Shown piece by piece: positions 47,571-60,768 of a stretch of DNA of 64,000 nucleotides; position 1 is the stretch's first letter, and the number at the start of each line of letters is the position of its first letter. This DNA is from Trichoplusia ni (Eukaryota > Arthropoda > Insecta > Lepidoptera > Noctuidae), in contig NC_039480.1 in assembly GCF_003590095.1 (NCBI RefSeq), forward strand, positions 8,657,328 to 8,721,327, in the 5' to 3' direction. The notes beneath the pieces are model-generated. The model made no database searches and was not told where the DNA came from. It saw only the letters and a list, made by a program, of their open reading frames with translations. The position numbers were made by a program, and so were the translations under genes.

Positions 47571-50370
47571 TCATTAACAAAATGCGAATAGTTATATGTA
47601 AATCTCAGCTTAGTGTTTACTATAAGTTTATCGTGATAACAAAAACCCCCATGACCAAAAGCTTACAACCTTGCTAATGCCATCGGAAATCTAAAACAGT
47701 AATAAAACAGAAATAAGTCCTACATTCAACTTACCGTGAAGGTATTGATCAAACTTATCCTGTGATAATCTTCGCTCTGTCCAAAACACGACCCTTTTAC
47801 TTTTTCTCTTGGGTTCCGTAAACGTAATTAATGGGTACGACTTTCGTAGAATATTTAATGCCGGCCACCATTTTGTTTTGTGTTTATTTTGGCGCGCTAA
47901 GCTATCGGAAGCCTAACGAGAATATTAATTAAATTAATTGTTTTAACGCGTTGTTATATTTGTTCCTTTGGGCTGAAGTATCACTCAAACTGAATAGATC
48001 GTATTATATTTATGTACTTACAAATATTAGACATCAAAGTATTATAATAATACCAGCTAGTGATTGTTGGCTTGTCTTCAAATAGAGAAGGAATCATGAA
48101 ACATCACCACTATATTTCACTAAAATCTAGAAGCTAAGAAAATAGATAAAATAAATAAATAAACTCTGAGACAACATTCGTAACTTTTTTCTCTATTACC
48201 CGAAAACCTTGACATTGGCACGAGGCCGTCTCACGATGGCGCCATAACCATAAATTAGAATTTGAATATCGAATGGTTGCGAGAAATTCTTTTTTTTTTT
48301 GTCAACGAATGGAGTACTTCAGTTTTGGCGCTGCGATTTTCTTGTCTCACGCATCTAACTATTTTTAAGTGTCTTTTGTGTCATAAAAATAGAAAGTCTG
48401 ATACTTTTTATAAAAACAAACAATATAATAATTAATATATGTAGTAGAGAATTAATCAAACCTTAATGAGTACAAAGACCTCTTCACGACACTAAAAAAG
48501 TAGTTGATACAAAAAAAGAACTTGCCATTTTCTTTGTTATCATGAAGGGCGTACATAGGTATACGGGTAGCTAGGTATCTATAGATACACCTTATACCTT
48601 ATAAAGATACATAATGTACTTGAATAGGTAAGCTACGAAACTGGGTCATCACATCAAAACAATGTTACACAACGAGGAGACAACTACACACAGAAAGCAT
48701 ACAAAATGGCGAACTGATTGTTACACGCAGCCCAATTCAGTTACACACGTACACTAGACTTGGCATAAGTTATTCGGGACACGACGCCAACTTCGTCCTC
48801 AGTACCAAGACTGAGATGTACTTTATATTCGTAATTGCTGGATTTCTACTTAATGACGATCTCTTGAAGTTAGCTTAAGATAATCTGGATTTGGATATAT
48901 GTTTGTTACACCGTGCCACGTGATTCTCTTGCTGTAGTATTCTTACTTAATAACAAATGAGAACCAATATTTTGATGAAAGAAGTAGAATGTATAAATTG
49001 TATTCAAATGTACTTTTTATTTAATCAAAAAGCTTCCTCTATACTTGTAAACCTGTTAAAAGTGGAACTGTTAGATCGTGCAAGCGAGACGCAGTTACCA
49101 GCAACTTAATGTTAATCTACTGTCTCGCTTTCTCAACGATCTCAGTATTTAACGCCTAACAACACTTCTTAAAATTCACAGTTATAGAAGAGATGAACAA
49201 CACGGCATTTGCTCCGTTTTGCTTCCACGAATACAATAGTCTTCTAGAGATAGAAATTTAGTAGGAATTGACCCTTTAGCTGTGAGAAATCTCTTCGACC
49301 ACTTGCATTTATAGAAAAGGTTAAAATCTATGAAGATGACAGGTCAAAGTGACGTCACTCATCCAAACGAAATGTCTTTACCATACATTTGAATGTTTTC
49401 TATTGAAGCTGACGATTGTACAAATGCTTGAACAGTTTCAAACCTGCATTATAACAATAATACTTTACATAATATAATATATTATCATAGATATATTATT
49501 TATTGTGGGCCACAGCTGTACGTAAATTATTAGCTACGTAAACAAATTGTTTACCCAATGCTCTCAAATAAATAGTTCTCGCACTATACAATATTAAATA
49601 CAAATTTGTAAGTTGTGTAAATACAAAATCTGTGGTCAGTCCGTATTTAATTTCAAAGCAAAATAACATATTTGATAGAAAATGCAAATATATGAAAATT
49701 ACAGTCACGTAAGGGTTGAAAGGAAATGTCATTTTAAATACATTTTAACGTTTTATATTAACGTTAACGACAGTAGAAATGTAAATGTGCTTCAAGAATT
49801 ATTAGACCTTTTACAAACTTTAAAAATTCTATTAATAAATACCAATCGATCAAGATTCATAGTCTTGATCTCACCTCATTATAAAAGACCTATTCCATTC
49901 AAAACATTCCCTTACCCCCATTGTCTTCTACCACAAGGATCAAAGCTTAGAAAAAAAATTCAATCTACTCCACAAACTCAGAAGAAACCTCTTAACTAAA
50001 TAAGACGAAATATCATAGTTCAAAAGTCACGACGTGCGGAACCCAGTTTTTATACTCCTAAAAATGTTGAGGCGGGTTTCTTTCAGATCGCTCCCTCGGA
50101 TGATGGATAGGGGCTTTGTCTTTACAAATTGAGATCTCGTTGAGCCCAGCTTTGCTCACAGAAAACACTTATAAATATCGCTACTTTAGGGAAATATATA
50201 ACACAAGCGCTTTATTTAAATTATGATTGACGCAATTTAGAGGATTTTGTGGTCTTTGCGTACTATTTCGGCGATTTAAGATGTTATTTTTGAGTGTCGG
50301 ATTTTTTTTTATTGCTAAATGTAATTACTTTTATTGCGCCTGTTAACACGAGTTTCCTGAGCGGTCGTCG
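47571..50370. other. Noncoding AT-rich stretch
   Basis: A short perfect hairpin, GATCAAGA / TCTTGATC, lies at 49848-49870. The 105-codon plus-strand frame at 49682-49999 shows no recognisable feature. No gene is called. Confidence 0.4.
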
Positions 50371-50371
50371 G

Positions 50372-50461
50372 TATAAATGAACAGAAAAGCGCTTCAACAG
50401 TTTTAGTCAGCAAGACATTTCTCTACATTTCCCAGAACAGAAGGATTAAAAAAAAACAAGT
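50372..50461 (+). promoter_or_regulatory. Core promoter with a short 5' UTR exon and donor
   Basis: TATAAA (50372-50377) in GGTATAAATG is followed 33 nt later by TTTTAGTCAGC, an initiator-like sequence (start near 50405). The transcript would run 55 nt without an ATG to ACAA|GTAAGTAAA (donor at 50460). A TATA box, a tight start site and a short noncoding first exon is the usual plan of insect secreted, cuticle and sensory protein genes. The downstream coding exon has not been found in the window. Confidence 0.45.
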
Positions 50462-51552
50462 AAGTAAAAAATATGCGATACACAATGTATGGTACTACAC
50501 TTCTAACACGATCCAACACCGTCATTCAAAAAGTAAAAAAAGAAACGCAGCCATATTTCCACCTTCTAAAACACAAAAAGGTGTTCCTAATATAAACACA
50601 TTAAAAATAAACGAATGCTTTTAAAACAAAAATGGAACGAAAAACATGGCGGCTGGCGGCATCTCGTCCGTGTCGGTTCACGTTTAAAGTTATTCATATA
50701 GAAATGCACTTGCCGCACCACATTTGCAGGATGAGAACCGCATTATCTTTGCCTGGTCAAAAATAAAATGTGACTTATGCGGAATATGGAGACAGAAGTG
50801 ACACCTTTACATTTGAATTCGGAATTGCTGTAATGGAGGCCCAAAAACATTTTTCATATTGTACGAGTTTAGTTAATAGTTAAATAATTACTAAAATCTA
50901 ATTAATTATAGACTGTTTGTCATGGATATTATTACGTTATGCCTAGTGAACTCAAAGCCGCTACATTATCAATGTAGTTTTTGATTCTCGCCAATTTAAT
51001 ATCTGTTGGTTATTTAACACCTGCATGGATAAAGTATCCATAATTTTTCATTGACACGATGTTATCACCTTTTATGGAAAAACAGCTTTAAAACCTTACT
51101 AAATCCAGGATTACACATTTTATTTCAAAACATTTTTATAAAAATCAACAAAAGCCAGAGCAAACCCTTTTTCGCGTAACAGTTGTCACAACACAGCGGA
51201 CAACGTCAAGCCAAGCGTTTATTCCACAGCCTAGTTTTAAATTTCGAACAGCATTCGTTTCATTCAAATCGTACAATCTAAAAATTGTCTATGACACCTG
51301 ACACGATAAAACCTCTTTTTTGTCTATGGCCGCGTTACGAGACACATGAAACCGGTTATCGATTGTTTATGCCAGTTGTTCTATGAACGCTGAACATTTT
51401 GTGAAAAACGAAAACGTTTCCAGCGAGGGAAACTGGAAAACTGAGTTTATTTAACATTTTGTAGTTTCTAGCATTGTTTTTATGCTGGTGTTTGTTTAAG
51501 TTAGACATAAAATATAAACTCGCTATATCGAAATATAGTCACGATAGCAAAA
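50462..51552. other. Noncoding stretch right of the orphan promoter
   Basis: If the promoter at 50.4 kb is used, this would be intron. A GC-richer patch lies at 50645-50690. No coding exon is recognised. Confidence 0.35.
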
Positions 51553-51830
51553 CAACAGGTCAAGTGCGAGCCGGACTGTGGCACATAGGGTTTCGTACAA
51601 ACAGGCTAAATATAAACAAATAAGCTGGGTAATCATTGAAAATGGGGTGCATACCCCCAAATTTATTTGGCACTCTCCGGCAAATGTATGAACGTAACAA
51701 CCCTTGCTAGCCTGTGAAACATTCAACAGTCTAGCTATCATGCTATCAGCATTTTGACGGTCGGACTGACGGACAGACAGACGGACGAAGCGGAGCCTCA
51801 GTAATACCGTTCCGTTTTTACCCTTCATGT
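51553..51830 (+). mobile_element. SINE of the 'AAGTGCGAGYCSGACT' family, copy 2
   Basis: AGGTCAAGTGCGAGCCGGAC, then GGGTTTCGTACA. An A-rich middle follows, then CAGTCTAGCTATCATGC, ACGGACAGACAGACGGACG and CCGTTCCGTTTTTACCCTT. It is the best-preserved copy of this family here. The 101-codon minus-strand frame across it is spurious. Confidence 0.75.
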
Positions 51831-52919
51831 ACGAATTGTTAAAAGCAGAACAATGTCAATATCTACATTTGTGTCTATCAATTTCTATTCTATAAAAATA
51901 CGCCAGTTATTATATCACTCGTTTTCTTAATAACTTTATTTTCTCTATAAAACATATTACCAACTCAAAAGGCATTTTGTTGTTTAGTAGTTCTTATTTT
52001 CTTTAATACTAGCTTTGTAATAAATTCAAGATTTGATTTATAGCTCACAATGGTCCCGACGTTGTAGACGTGACTCTTAAGCTAAGCGTAAAATCTAGTT
52101 CAGACAAAGCTTAGGAATATATTATCTGGAGATAGTCTATCAAATAAGCATTCAGATGTATCTGACAAATTAATTAAAAGAAGATTTGAAGTAGCCGGCG
52201 CTTAAGAATTAAGAATATGATGCATACAAGATCTTAAGTAAAAGGGACTTACGACATGCCCGTCTTTTGTAATGATGTTTAAATATTTTAAACACGATAT
52301 TATTACCACAAATAATTTCTTAAAAAAAAATACACTTAGGTATGCGTTTAAAATTAAATGATGGAAAAATAGGTTTGACGCTCTACGGAGCTTTCCGCCG
52401 TATTTTCGACACAAAGATCTCCTGACAGACTACAACTCCTTTGATAGCCATAGTATGGTTTCAAGATAAATCTGAAACCACACACCAATATGGAATATAA
52501 TGAAATAGAATATTTTTTATCGTACATTTATTTAATTATCACACTAATTTACCATTACAGGTTACTTAACCTAATGCGGTAGCTAGGACTAAACAAAGGC
52601 CTAAGTATTTATGTGAACTAGGGTTTCAAAGATTGAATTATTATGCACATAGTAGCAGGTCTGAATTCCAGCAACTGTTTTAATATGTAATTTTCTGATA
52701 ATTCTGATATGCATAGGCAATAAGTTAGCCTGATACACATGCCCATCATTGCTCCTCCTGGAATTGCTTGTTGCTTCATCCACTTTTCTCCTAGATATTA
52801 AATCCTTTTACGATTCCCATGTTTCAAATTTTTTATCATCATACATCATAGTATATCAACTATTTTCGCACTAAGTAACCCGTTTACCAACGACACGTCG
52901 TTCATAGCGGGTTTAATGT
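51831..52919. other. Noncoding AT-rich stretch
   Basis: No gene or repeat is recognised with confidence. Confidence 0.4.
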
Positions 52920-53080
52920 TGTGCCCTATACCAATTGTTTACACAAACACAGCAAAAGCACTTAGGAAGCGGTGAAAGGTGGGCGAAACTGGGTGCTGTC
53001 CAATAATCTGACCTTCAAAAAGTGCTACTTAGCCTAATTTGAATAAATGAATTTTGATTTTGATTTTACAGTATTCAGTG
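52920..53080 (+). repeat. LINE 3' UTR tail ending in a TTTTGA microsatellite
   Basis: CGAAACTGGGTGCTGTCCAA, later TTTGAATAAATGAATTTTGA and TTTTGATTTT is the usual 3' end of lepidopteran non-LTR elements with a GAATAAATG signal and simple-repeat tail. The end falls next to an acceptor-like TTTTACAG at 53081, followed by 52 open codons of unknown meaning. Confidence 0.5.
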
Positions 53081-54113
53081 GTGGTTTTATTGCTAGAAGT
53101 AACTCACCTTCCAAAAACCACTCAAAATCATTTACCGAAGCTAAAACACAAATCACTAGAGTATAAAGTTGAACGATTTTTATTTCGATTTGACTTCCAC
53201 AAAAGTGTCGTAAAACTCATGAAGTGGAACCAATAATGGCGGACAGTGTTGGCAGAGTTCCCGAATGTTCCATCACATCCTATCAATTAAGAGAAATCCT
53301 GAGTTAAACGTACGAATACAAACATGATTTTCGTTAGCTCATACATGTACGAGTAATAAATCTAAATATGTTATCAAAACTTAAACACCCAATGTTAGAT
53401 AAAACCCAAAATCATTTAAATAACTGACACCGACAAAAAATGACAAAAATAACAATGCTAGTACATTTCACGGCGATTTAACAACTTTAAGTATAAACAG
53501 AATTAATTTTAATAGAAATTAAAAAAAAATGAAAATTAATAGTAGCATTATTTATATCTCGTAATAAATTAATCAAGCGGCCTTTATAGTGAAATAAATT
53601 ATGTATCCAACTAATTAATTACATTAGCCTTAAGAACAAGAAAAGTACGGCTTTCGGATTAATATCTACCCTGGTACGAAACATCGTTTAGAATACAGTT
53701 ATCAAAAATTGGTTAAAGGTCATAAAGAAAATAAAAAGCACTGATGTTTACGGTAGTCTTTTTATTTGTCACTTGTCTTGTCTCATAGTTGTCGCTTCCA
53801 AATATTTGAGAGTTACGTTAGTCACATGAAATTTCTGCGAGAGACAGCCACGAAACTTGTAAAAATAAACAAAATATCTCGGCTTATTATATAGAGCGCC
53901 GCAGAATTTACATAAAACATCAGTTTTATATTGAAGAAAACTTTTTTCATTAGTAGATACTTCTCCCGCCTGAATATCTTATGGTTACCGAAAAACGTTC
54001 GTTCGTGTATTCGTATACACACTTAAAGGATTTTTCGCCTTGAATATTTGTAATTGAATTTTATCTTTCAACTACAATAGAACATTTGTTTGGATAAAGA
54101 TTTTGGAAGTATA
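53081..54113. other. Noncoding stretch
   Basis: The open frame after 53081 (ends at 53236 with LMKWNQ then stop) is protein-like but lacks a partner exon. The rest is AT-rich with nothing recognised. Confidence 0.35.
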
Positions 54114-54295
54114 CTAGCTGTTTCCCACGGGCCCGCCCGCTACAAAACTCCCACGTTAACATAAAATCGGGATAAAAACTATAATTCCTTTGTGTTAGTC
54201 CTGGTTGTAAACTATCTGTGTCCTAAGTTTCGTCTAAATCCGTTCAGTTTGTTTTGTGCGAAAGAGAATTCATAGCATTCATATTTCATCACTTA
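54114..54295 (-). mobile_element. CTAG-ended dispersed repeat (Helitron-like), copy 2
   Basis: CTAGCTGTTTCCCACGGGCC, then CGGGATAAAAACTATAATTC and CTAAATCCGTTCAGTTTG. The head and the 'ATCCGTTCAGT' block correspond to copies 1 and 3. Diverged. Confidence 0.55.
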
Positions 54296-54961
54296 ACAAA
54301 GCTATATATTTTAAAATAAATTACACCCAGAATGAACAGACGATCGTGCTCTATCAAATAAAATGTATGTGACAGTTCAACTTATCAGATGGCAAAGAGA
54401 CTACCTAAAAAATACGAAAGAAGTCGATTGGAATTGTCGTAATGCACAGACTTAACTGATTTCTACACTCCGAAAGAAGCCACAAATTTAAAAGTATGAC
54501 ATACGAAAAATAACCACAACAATCCACGCAAGCATAACAACACCGCCATAATGATGCTATAATTATACAGATCCGTTGTCTACACCATAATACTGAGATC
54601 ATTAGCAAGTAACACTGGTAATACACGTACTACACCTACTTAGCACCGCCGCAGTTCAAACTAAGTTACAGGTTTAATAACCTCCCGTAACTTGAGACGG
54701 AAGACTACTTAAACTTCACTCGTTCTCTTTAATATATTGTAAAATTTGTTGAAAACATCTCCCGTAAACTTGGGTATACTCAAATCATGTTGAGTTTGTC
54801 ACAAATTTGTTTTAAGGGGTAAGATGAAAGGCTTCGGAACTGGCATTATAACATATTCGTATTTGATTATCTGTCCGTTTATGTGTTGTGAAGTTGGTCG
54901 CTTTGAGCTTAAGTTAGCACTGATTAAATCGCTCATATGTCAGGCTTGTATTTCTTCTTAA
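54296..54961. other. Noncoding stretch
   Basis: AT-rich. The 73-codon minus-strand frame here is not supported as a gene. Confidence 0.4.
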
Positions 54962-55198
54962 ATGACTACCGCACTGGATAAAATTATTCCCCATATCTTA
55001 GGAGTTTCCACAAAAATTCAAGTCAGTCATCATAAACAATCAAAGTCAGAACAGGCATGGATGACACAAATGTATGACACGAGCGTGGTGACCCTAAAGT
55101 CCATTCCGAAAAGTCAACCGAGTATTGAAATGACTATAACAGACGTAGCTAAGCATATAAACTTGTCCAATCCGAACAATGAAGAAATTCCACCATAA
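54962..55198 (+). CDS. Unrecognised 78-codon single-exon ORF
   Basis: ATG follows directly after an in-frame TAA. The product begins MTTALDKIIPHILGVSTKIQ, is hydrophilic, has no signal peptide or membrane segment, and ends NLSNPNNEEIPP. Codon composition is balanced (many C- and G-ending codons) against an AT-rich background, which favours real or recently real coding sequence. AATAAA occurs about 35 nt after the stop. No promoter is evident. It could be a small intronless gene, a retrocopy piece or a transposon gag-like fragment. Family unknown. Confidence 0.35.
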   Translation: MTTALDKIIPHILGVSTKIQVSHHKQSKSEQAWMTQMYDTSVVTLKSIPKSQPSIEMTITDVAKHINLSNPNNEEIPP

Positions 55199-56390
55199 TT
55201 AAAGCCAAACACTTACCTATAAAAGCTAGAGAATAAATACAGCAAATAAAGCAATATAACCATTAAAAGGAATAGACAGGCGTCTTAATAATTCAGCTAG
55301 TGAAATCATATTCAGCTAGCTTACACAACGGAGTCGGTTAGGTATTGTTTATCCCGGGGGGTCTCGCCTCTCCTGAGGGGAAATATGATTGCTCTGTTAC
55401 TCAATCAAGTCTCCACGGATCAATATGTAAGTAACAGGTCAGCTTGTCGGTACGGTTAAGCCACGATACGTGATACATATATTATGTTACACATATGTAA
55501 TGTAGGTATAAAGTCTTAACAAGAGTCTAGTTCGGGAAGAGTAAAATGGATGCCTGTTACTGAGAGACCGCTGTCCATCCGTCTGTTACCAGGCTGTATG
55601 TCATTAACCGTTACATCACCTGTAGAATTTTGAATTGTCTAGCTTGAAAAATTTTTTTTTTTACATACCTATGTATTTCGGTTGCCTCTAAAACAATAAA
55701 TAGTAAAAAAAACACGAGGTTAAGCGAGTCCTGGTGCGGCATACAAAATAATGACTACCACAGACACACTAACTGACACACTAACCCAGACTTTTTTAAT
55801 TTACATTATCATGTATTAGAAAATACTAAACTAGCTTGCAAATGTACCGACGCTGGAAAAGGTAAACACTTTTATTTCATACTTTTTACTGTTAACCTAC
55901 TTTGCATAATCATTGTTTAAAGCTATTTATTTCAATTCATCTCCATTAAATTCGTTGAAAGTAAGCCTTCGTAAATCCACATTTTCTTTTTATACAAACT
56001 GTCGATGGCACCAGTCAAAATACAAACATCCATACTTTTGTGACGGCGAATTATTTGCACTTAAAAAACATAATTCTTAATTCAACGGGATAAGGCTTAC
56101 AATTGTTTGTGATCTTTTTTCCTTGGTATTTCAATTTTATCACGTTTTTACGCGCCTCGTCGCAGACGTGCCTAACTAGGACGCTTTAATGAAAACAACC
56201 GGGGAATATCGCAGTTTTTCTCGTTCAAATTATTAGAACGTCATAGAATAAGTATGAATAGATGATCCGTGAGAAAATACTGCTTGTTTTCTGTTCAAAT
56301 AAAAAAATGTTATTAAAAAAACATTGATCAAGTATATTAAGAAAAAAAAAGCATTATTCTTTATACTTGAATACTCCATGCTATTATTTC
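55199..56390. other. Noncoding stretch
   Basis: A GC-richer segment lies at 55325-55400 (TATCCCGGGGGGTCTCGCCT). GACACACTAACTGACACACT at about 55760-55780 is a short tandem duplication. No gene is supported. Confidence 0.4.
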
Positions 56391-56605
56391 GACGACCTCC
56401 GTAGTCGAGTGGCGTACGCACCGGTTTCAAGGTGTCGCTAGCTCTGAGTTTTTGGGTTCGATCCCCGGTCGGGTCAATGTAAAAATTCATATTTCTACAT
56501 TGTCTCGGGTCTGGGCGTTTGTGGTACCTTCGTTGTATCTGAATTCCGTAACACAAGTGCTTTAGCAACTTACTTTGGGTTCAAAAATTTATTATTATAA
56601 TACAA
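56391..56605 (+). mobile_element. tRNA-derived SINE ('CCTCCGTRGTCGAGTGG' family)
   Basis: CGACCTCCGTAGTCGAGTGG is the head with A box, TTGGGTTCGATCCCCGGTCG the B box. The body reads GTCTCGGGTCTGGGCGTTTG, and the tail CACAAGTGCTTTAGCAACTT leads into an ATTATTATAATAC end. This SINE is common in Lepidoptera from recall. The 111-codon minus-strand frame across it is spurious. Confidence 0.75.
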
Positions 56606-59600
56606 ATAGGCAAAAAATCCTTTTATTTTATGCCAAGCAACCTGTATACAGCTGCCTGAAATGAAAACCTGTACAACCTACATACGTGTAAATGAAAAGC
56701 GAATATACCTGTTTAATTTCCAAGGAAGTTACGCTACCGGATAACCTACATAACATAGAGTGTTTGAAAATCTTGTAAAACGTGTATGTTCGGTCAAAGT
56801 TTAGATTAATAACTTTCAACTAATCTAAGTACGAAGAACTTTATTAATCCAGACTTGTTTATGCTTTAGATCTTATGTGTTGTGGTAGCTATCGTAAGTA
56901 CTTAACTCAAAACTTGTTGAATATAGAACAAGATAATATAAATTCTCAAGTATGTGTGCGTAAAATAACGTATATTATAGTATTATTCTTACCTCTACAC
57001 GTATAGACCTATACATATCTGAAAAAGCCCTTTTCACTTGAGTCTGTCCGCCATAGACGATCATTGAATGTATTCAGCATTGACAATTTAAAAAGAAAAA
57101 AATCGGGTTTAATCATAAGTTCATTTACTTTGCCAATATCGTAAATGAAATGGGTGATCAATTGGTTTTGTATGTTTTTGGTTTAGACTTAATTTTTGGT
57201 TCGGAATCGTCAGTGTTGCGAGTACAATTTGCACTTGGTCGGTACACTAAGATACGACACGGTAAGACAGTAATCAATACATTAATAAGACTTTGTATTT
57301 TATTATTTTCCAAAAAGAACTGAATAAATTATTCACAAAGCTGTACAAAATATGTATATTCAACGAAGCACACAAAAAAAATTCCACTTAATACTTGGAA
57401 AATACAATAAAAAAGCTAGAAACAAACATATGGCCACAACATTTAAGCGAAAAACAGAGTTAGCGAACAACACATTTACTAAATAGAATTAGCAGAACAG
57501 AACGTGTAGCCCGGAGCAGCATCCAATATAAAAATAACTTTGAAAAATATATAACTTCTATTACGTTACACGAACGTTCATAAATCATAATCTTGTTTAA
57601 TTAAATCTTATTAGGGAAGGAACTGCTATTCGACTACGGGCGTGGTAATGTTTCGCGATTTTTCCCGCTGTCTGTCTGTCGATCTTTAATCAGATCTTGC
57701 AATTTAAATTTGAGCCACTTGCCGGTTTCTGAAAATGCTGAAATTTGACAGCGTAATAACATGTATATTGCGTGACAATTCAATATTATATATGACACAG
57801 AGCTGATCTGATGTTGGAAGGACAAAAGGCCATATATACAAGTTCTGCTAAAACTAAATCGAATTATGATTTGTTTTTTCTTCCTTATCTTTACTTGATA
57901 TTTTCGGTCATTGCTTATTTGACTAATGATAAAGCTGACATCTGGACCAATTTTGATAGACAATGACTTTTTATTACGTAAAATAATAATTGTATTGTAC
58001 CAAATAAAAGAGGCTAGAACAATATTTACATTAAATTATTAATTTCGAGGACAATAAGGAAAATTTGAACCGAATCTATAGAGCTTCGTATCAAAATGTT
58101 TTTGTAGGAGAGTAGGCAAATATTGGCTGTTATAAGTAATTAGAAATTGATTTTCAAAGGAAAATATGCTTTAACACCGTACCATAAGTCTTATTTTAGT
58201 AAAAAAGAGATTAACTTATTTTACATAGTTGATAATTGTATATTATATGCCGCCAGTTAAACTAAAGACATCTTCATAACTAGCGACTATAATGGGGGTT
58301 TCTACTTCTAAAAGAACACCACACAAGCACTTATAGCTCTTGAACAAATTAATGATGAAAATTATTAATACTAAAAAGTTTGGTATTTGAAGGATTTTTA
58401 AATACGTATGAAACACATTCATGACTAAGCTGATTGTGATATATTTTGGCATAGGGATAGATTTACCTTCAAGAAAGAAGACCAATTTCTTTTAGCCTCT
58501 TTAAACAATGTATAGTCAAATGTCTTCATCTAAATGTGGTTTGGGTGTTTCAAAGCATATCAAAGATATATTCCACAAAACCCCATTTTCGACCGTGCCG
58601 ATCCCATAATAGTGTGTGTGTGGCCAAGTAATCTTATTTGGCTTGTAGAGGAATACCAGGTGTCGCCCGTAATAAGTGGTTATGTTCACCAAGTAATGGG
58701 AGCGTGCCAGTAATTGTTTCCTTGATTATATTACTCACTTCGCTAGCAACGTGGATGCGAAAGGAAGATATCACACAATGTTTTCAGGTTATAAATTTTA
58801 TCTAGACAGTATTCCTATTTTTTTCTATCGGGAATTTGTTGACTGTTATCTTCACTTGGTAATTGCAGTGTTGGAATTTCTCGCACATTCACAATAAAAT
58901 TTTGCCAGGTGACTTAGTGTAGTATAAATTTGGGCATGTAAGAAATGCACTTGATCATGTTATGATTACGTATTAGTGTCAATTATGGTTTCGTATCTGT
59001 CCATCTTAAATATGTTTTTTTTTAACAACATTTTAATAACCTGCGCAAACCAAAACATAAAAGCGACCCTGATAAACGGTGTACGTTACAAATATTTATA
59101 TGAAATCGAGGTAATTTATAAATGTATAAAATAACCCACAAAATAAATACCTTCTCATTTTGCACGAGCATACAAACTTAAATATAATATCAAAGAAATA
59201 ACTCAAGTTCAATGAAGCTGAAAAACACGGTTTTCGTTTCATAACACGATTCGTTCACATTTTCCTCCTTTTAAAGGAGCGCTTAAATGTATAAGGGAGG
59301 GTAATATAAATTAAAAACATTATTGAAACATCGAATAGGGAAAAGCACAGTAGTTCTAAACCTGTGGTCGACGGAAACTAATACAATATTTTGTGTATGT
59401 TTTGTCCTATAAAGTGTTTATTTTCATCTCATAATATTGAGTAGATATACCACCAAATTAAATGTAAAGGAAATTTTAAAATACTTTACGAAAACTTAAT
59501 AATCCAATGACATAAAATTATGCTAAATCGTTCCATATAATCAAAAGTTTGAGAACCCCTGGCCTTGAGTGTGGCCATTATAATGCCGGGCTTTTATAAT

Positions 59601-59990
59601 AAGGTCAAAGTTGCCGTAATGACCTTGAATTAGCTCTCTCATATTGGAAATGAAAATCTGCTTTGGAGGAAATATTACAGAAGGTGAATGGAGTTTTTAC
59701 CTTGATGACTAAGAATTACATTACTTTTTTTATACACTCTTTTCAATAATCTAGTTTCTGTCTGCGAAACAACCGGTTCGTGGTTGATTGCATGTAAATG
59801 AAATTAAAGTAGACTTATGATACTAACAAATTTTTAGTTTTAGTGTTATTGGGCGGAAGTTTTCTGGACTATTATTTTTTTCTGTTCGCTGAGATTAGTA
59901 GGTCAAACTGTGTGTTTTGTACCTAGTAAGGATTATAACTAACATACATATAGTCTAACAGTACATTATACGCGACCGGCCATGGAATAT
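56606..59990. other. Noncoding stretch
   Basis: GC-balanced segments lie at 57610-57740 (with CTGTCTGTCTGTC) and 58580-58770 (with a short GT run). The 109-codon minus-strand frame at 57634-57963 has no recognisable feature. No gene is called. Confidence 0.4.
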
Positions 59991-60042
59991 GCAAAAGCAT
60001 CGGAAACGAAGCAAAAATATCAGAAACGAATCAAAAGCGTCG
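59991..60042 (+). repeat. 20-bp tandem repeat, about 2.5 units
   Basis: GCAAAAGCATCGGAAACGAA, then GCAAAAATATCAGAAACGAA, then the partial unit TCAAAAGCGTCG. The first two units differ at three positions. Short and noncoding. Confidence 0.6.
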
Positions 60043-60633
60043 TAATATCAAGAAATATAATAAGACTAAGTCTTGTTTCGCCGAAAAATAAGACGGCCAT
60101 CTTATGACGGAATACTTCAATAACATTCAGAAACTAATGCTTTACCTCCCGGAAAAACAATGCCAATTTAAATATAATTCAACGATTGAACGATTCATTC
60201 AGTAATCGAATAGCGGGAACAGTTTGCAGTGAATAACACAACAGATCCCCAATAAATTCAATCACGATTATGTATTCATATCGCGTTCGACACATTAATT
60301 AAAGTTTGCTTTGGCTTCCTAATCAAATTACTCAAATTCATTACCTTACAATCGTCTAATAGGTACAAAATTTGGGAAAATTTCATAATCATTTAGGACT
60401 ATAAAATCTCGTTGGATTGTTTTTGTCATTCTTCTTCGATCAGTGCATTATGAATGGCCAAGACGACAGTAAGACGGAATCATTAAAATATTATGTTTAA
60501 CTGATAAAATATTGTGTATGTATTGTGGAAAAAATCTCCATTTTTAAATTTAAGACGAGATTATTATTTTATTTTAGAAAATATAATTGCAAAATACTGC
60601 CATCCGCCATGCTTTTTAAAACGCCAATCGAAG
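60043..60633. other. Noncoding stretch with a possible initiator
   Basis: CGATCAGTGCATTATGAATG (about 60438) combines an insect-type TCAGT initiator with an ATG and a GTAAGA donor about 20 nt on. No partner exon is found. Confidence 0.3.
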
Positions 60634-60768
60634 TGTGTTACGTCAGCCCTCAGTAAATACAGTCACTGTCACTGTCAAGTTCTATACATTTTGATCTCTA
60701 ATGTTTACAAGTTTGCTGAGGGTTGACGTCACAACAATGTCAACGCCGGAAACTGCATTTTGGCGCGA
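60634..60768. promoter_or_regulatory. Inverted CRE-type dyad with adjacent E2F-like site
   Basis: GTGTTACGTCAGCCCTCAG (60634-60652) faces CTGAGGGTTGACGTCAC (60716-60732). The second contains the full CRE TGACGTCA. TTTGGCGCG (60759-60767) fits the E2F consensus and lies just downstream. The arrangement could be a promoter, or the arms could be the remains of a small inverted-repeat element. Confidence 0.35.

Noticed and set aside
49848..49870. Short hairpin as a microRNA precursor
   Set aside because: An 8-bp stem is far too short for a miRNA precursor. No conserved insect miRNA seed was recognised anywhere in the window, although a full search could not be run.
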